Shown: one piece after another, positions 22,874-22,952 of the stretch
How positions within the stretch are numbered: the first letter of the stretch is position 1
Layout: every line of letters begins with the position of its first letter
NCBI GenBank assembly: GCA_041500225.1
Contig: JBGQLV010000049.1
Span: 1-22,952, forward strand
Direction of reading: 5' to 3'
DNA from: 0-14-3-00-41-53 sp041500225
GTDB lineage: Bacteria > Nitrospirota > Thermodesulfovibrionia > Thermodesulfovibrionales > SM23-35
Length of the DNA: 22,952 nucleotides
The notes under the pieces: generated by a model
Database searches by the model: none
The model's input: the letters and a program-made list of their open reading frames with translations, nothing else
Told to the model about the DNA's origin: nothing
Position numbers and translations under genes: made by a program

Positions 22874-22952
22874 ATGGCAAGAAAGAAATGGAGTGCAGAA
22901 GAGAAGCAGAAAATGGTATTGGCAGGCTTGAGGAATGAGACATCCGTAGCTG
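22874..22952 (+). CDS. Transposase OrfA, HTH_Tnp_1 / IS3-like (partial, runs off the window)
   Basis: Twenty-six codons are visible, beginning MARKKWSAEEKQKMVLAGLR, a pattern typical of the helix-turn-helix DNA-binding OrfA of IS3-group elements. Strong ribosome site AAGGAGG lies 6 nt upstream. The rest of the gene, any frameshift site and OrfB are beyond the window, so intactness cannot be judged. Confidence 0.8.
   Translation, partial: MARKKWSAEEKQKMVLAGLRNETSVA

Overview
The window looks like a chromosomal segment of a moderately A+T-rich Gram-negative bacterium. It has lipoprotein and signal-peptide genes, very large PAS/GAF sensor kinases, an HD-GYP protein and many repeat elements. Gene content and style would fit an anaerobic or environmental lineage such as Nitrospirota (Thermodesulfovibrionia-like) or Desulfobacterota, but this is inference: the sequence contains no marker that settles taxonomy.

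Layout. (1) 1-188: tail of a probable insertion sequence. (2) 189-3753: housekeeping genes, seryl-tRNA synthetase, a dGTPase-like HD hydrolase and a DRG/OBG-type GTPase with a TGS domain. (3) 3767-4509: a REP-associated tyrosine transposase (RAYT) unit bounded by 22-nt terminal inverted repeats. (4) 4496-7361: a soluble REC-PAS-PAS-PAS-HisKA_3 kinase and its NarL/FixJ response regulator. (5) 7362-7859: a gene-poor stretch with a GCGAGGAG-type repeat and a 45-codon stub of a cheW gene. (6) 7860-16219: a signalling cluster of a 1596-residue membrane kinase, a REC-PAS-kinase, a small S23/four-helix-bundle gene, a single-domain response regulator and a REC-HD-GYP protein. (7) 16266-18674 on the minus strand: gyrA, divergent from comM/yifB at 18755-20290. 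(8) 20530-22728: a LemA lipoprotein and two TPM-domain proteins, apparently an operon. (9) 22814-22952: the left end of another insertion sequence with a transposase OrfA start.

How the genes work together. The first kinase/regulator pair is a typical HisKA_3-NarL transcriptional two-component system. The second cluster looks like a phosphorelay: a membrane kinase and a REC-containing kinase feeding a CheY/DivK-like receiver and an HD-GYP receiver protein that probably degrades cyclic di-GMP. LemA and TPM proteins form a cell-envelope module.

The most unusual property is a set of short repeats, several built on a 7-nt period with inverted arms, that have entered coding sequence in frame. One interrupts the G domain of the GTPase. 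Two different ones occupy the same turn of the ATP-binding domain of the two adjacent kinases. One lies in the signal-peptide region of the TPM protein. One family (AGTGAAY heptads) also flanks the four-helix-bundle gene as inverted repeats, so that gene plus its flanks resembles a small mobile unit, comparable to the S23-encoding intervening sequences known from 23S rRNA. Three genes also appear to be leaderless.
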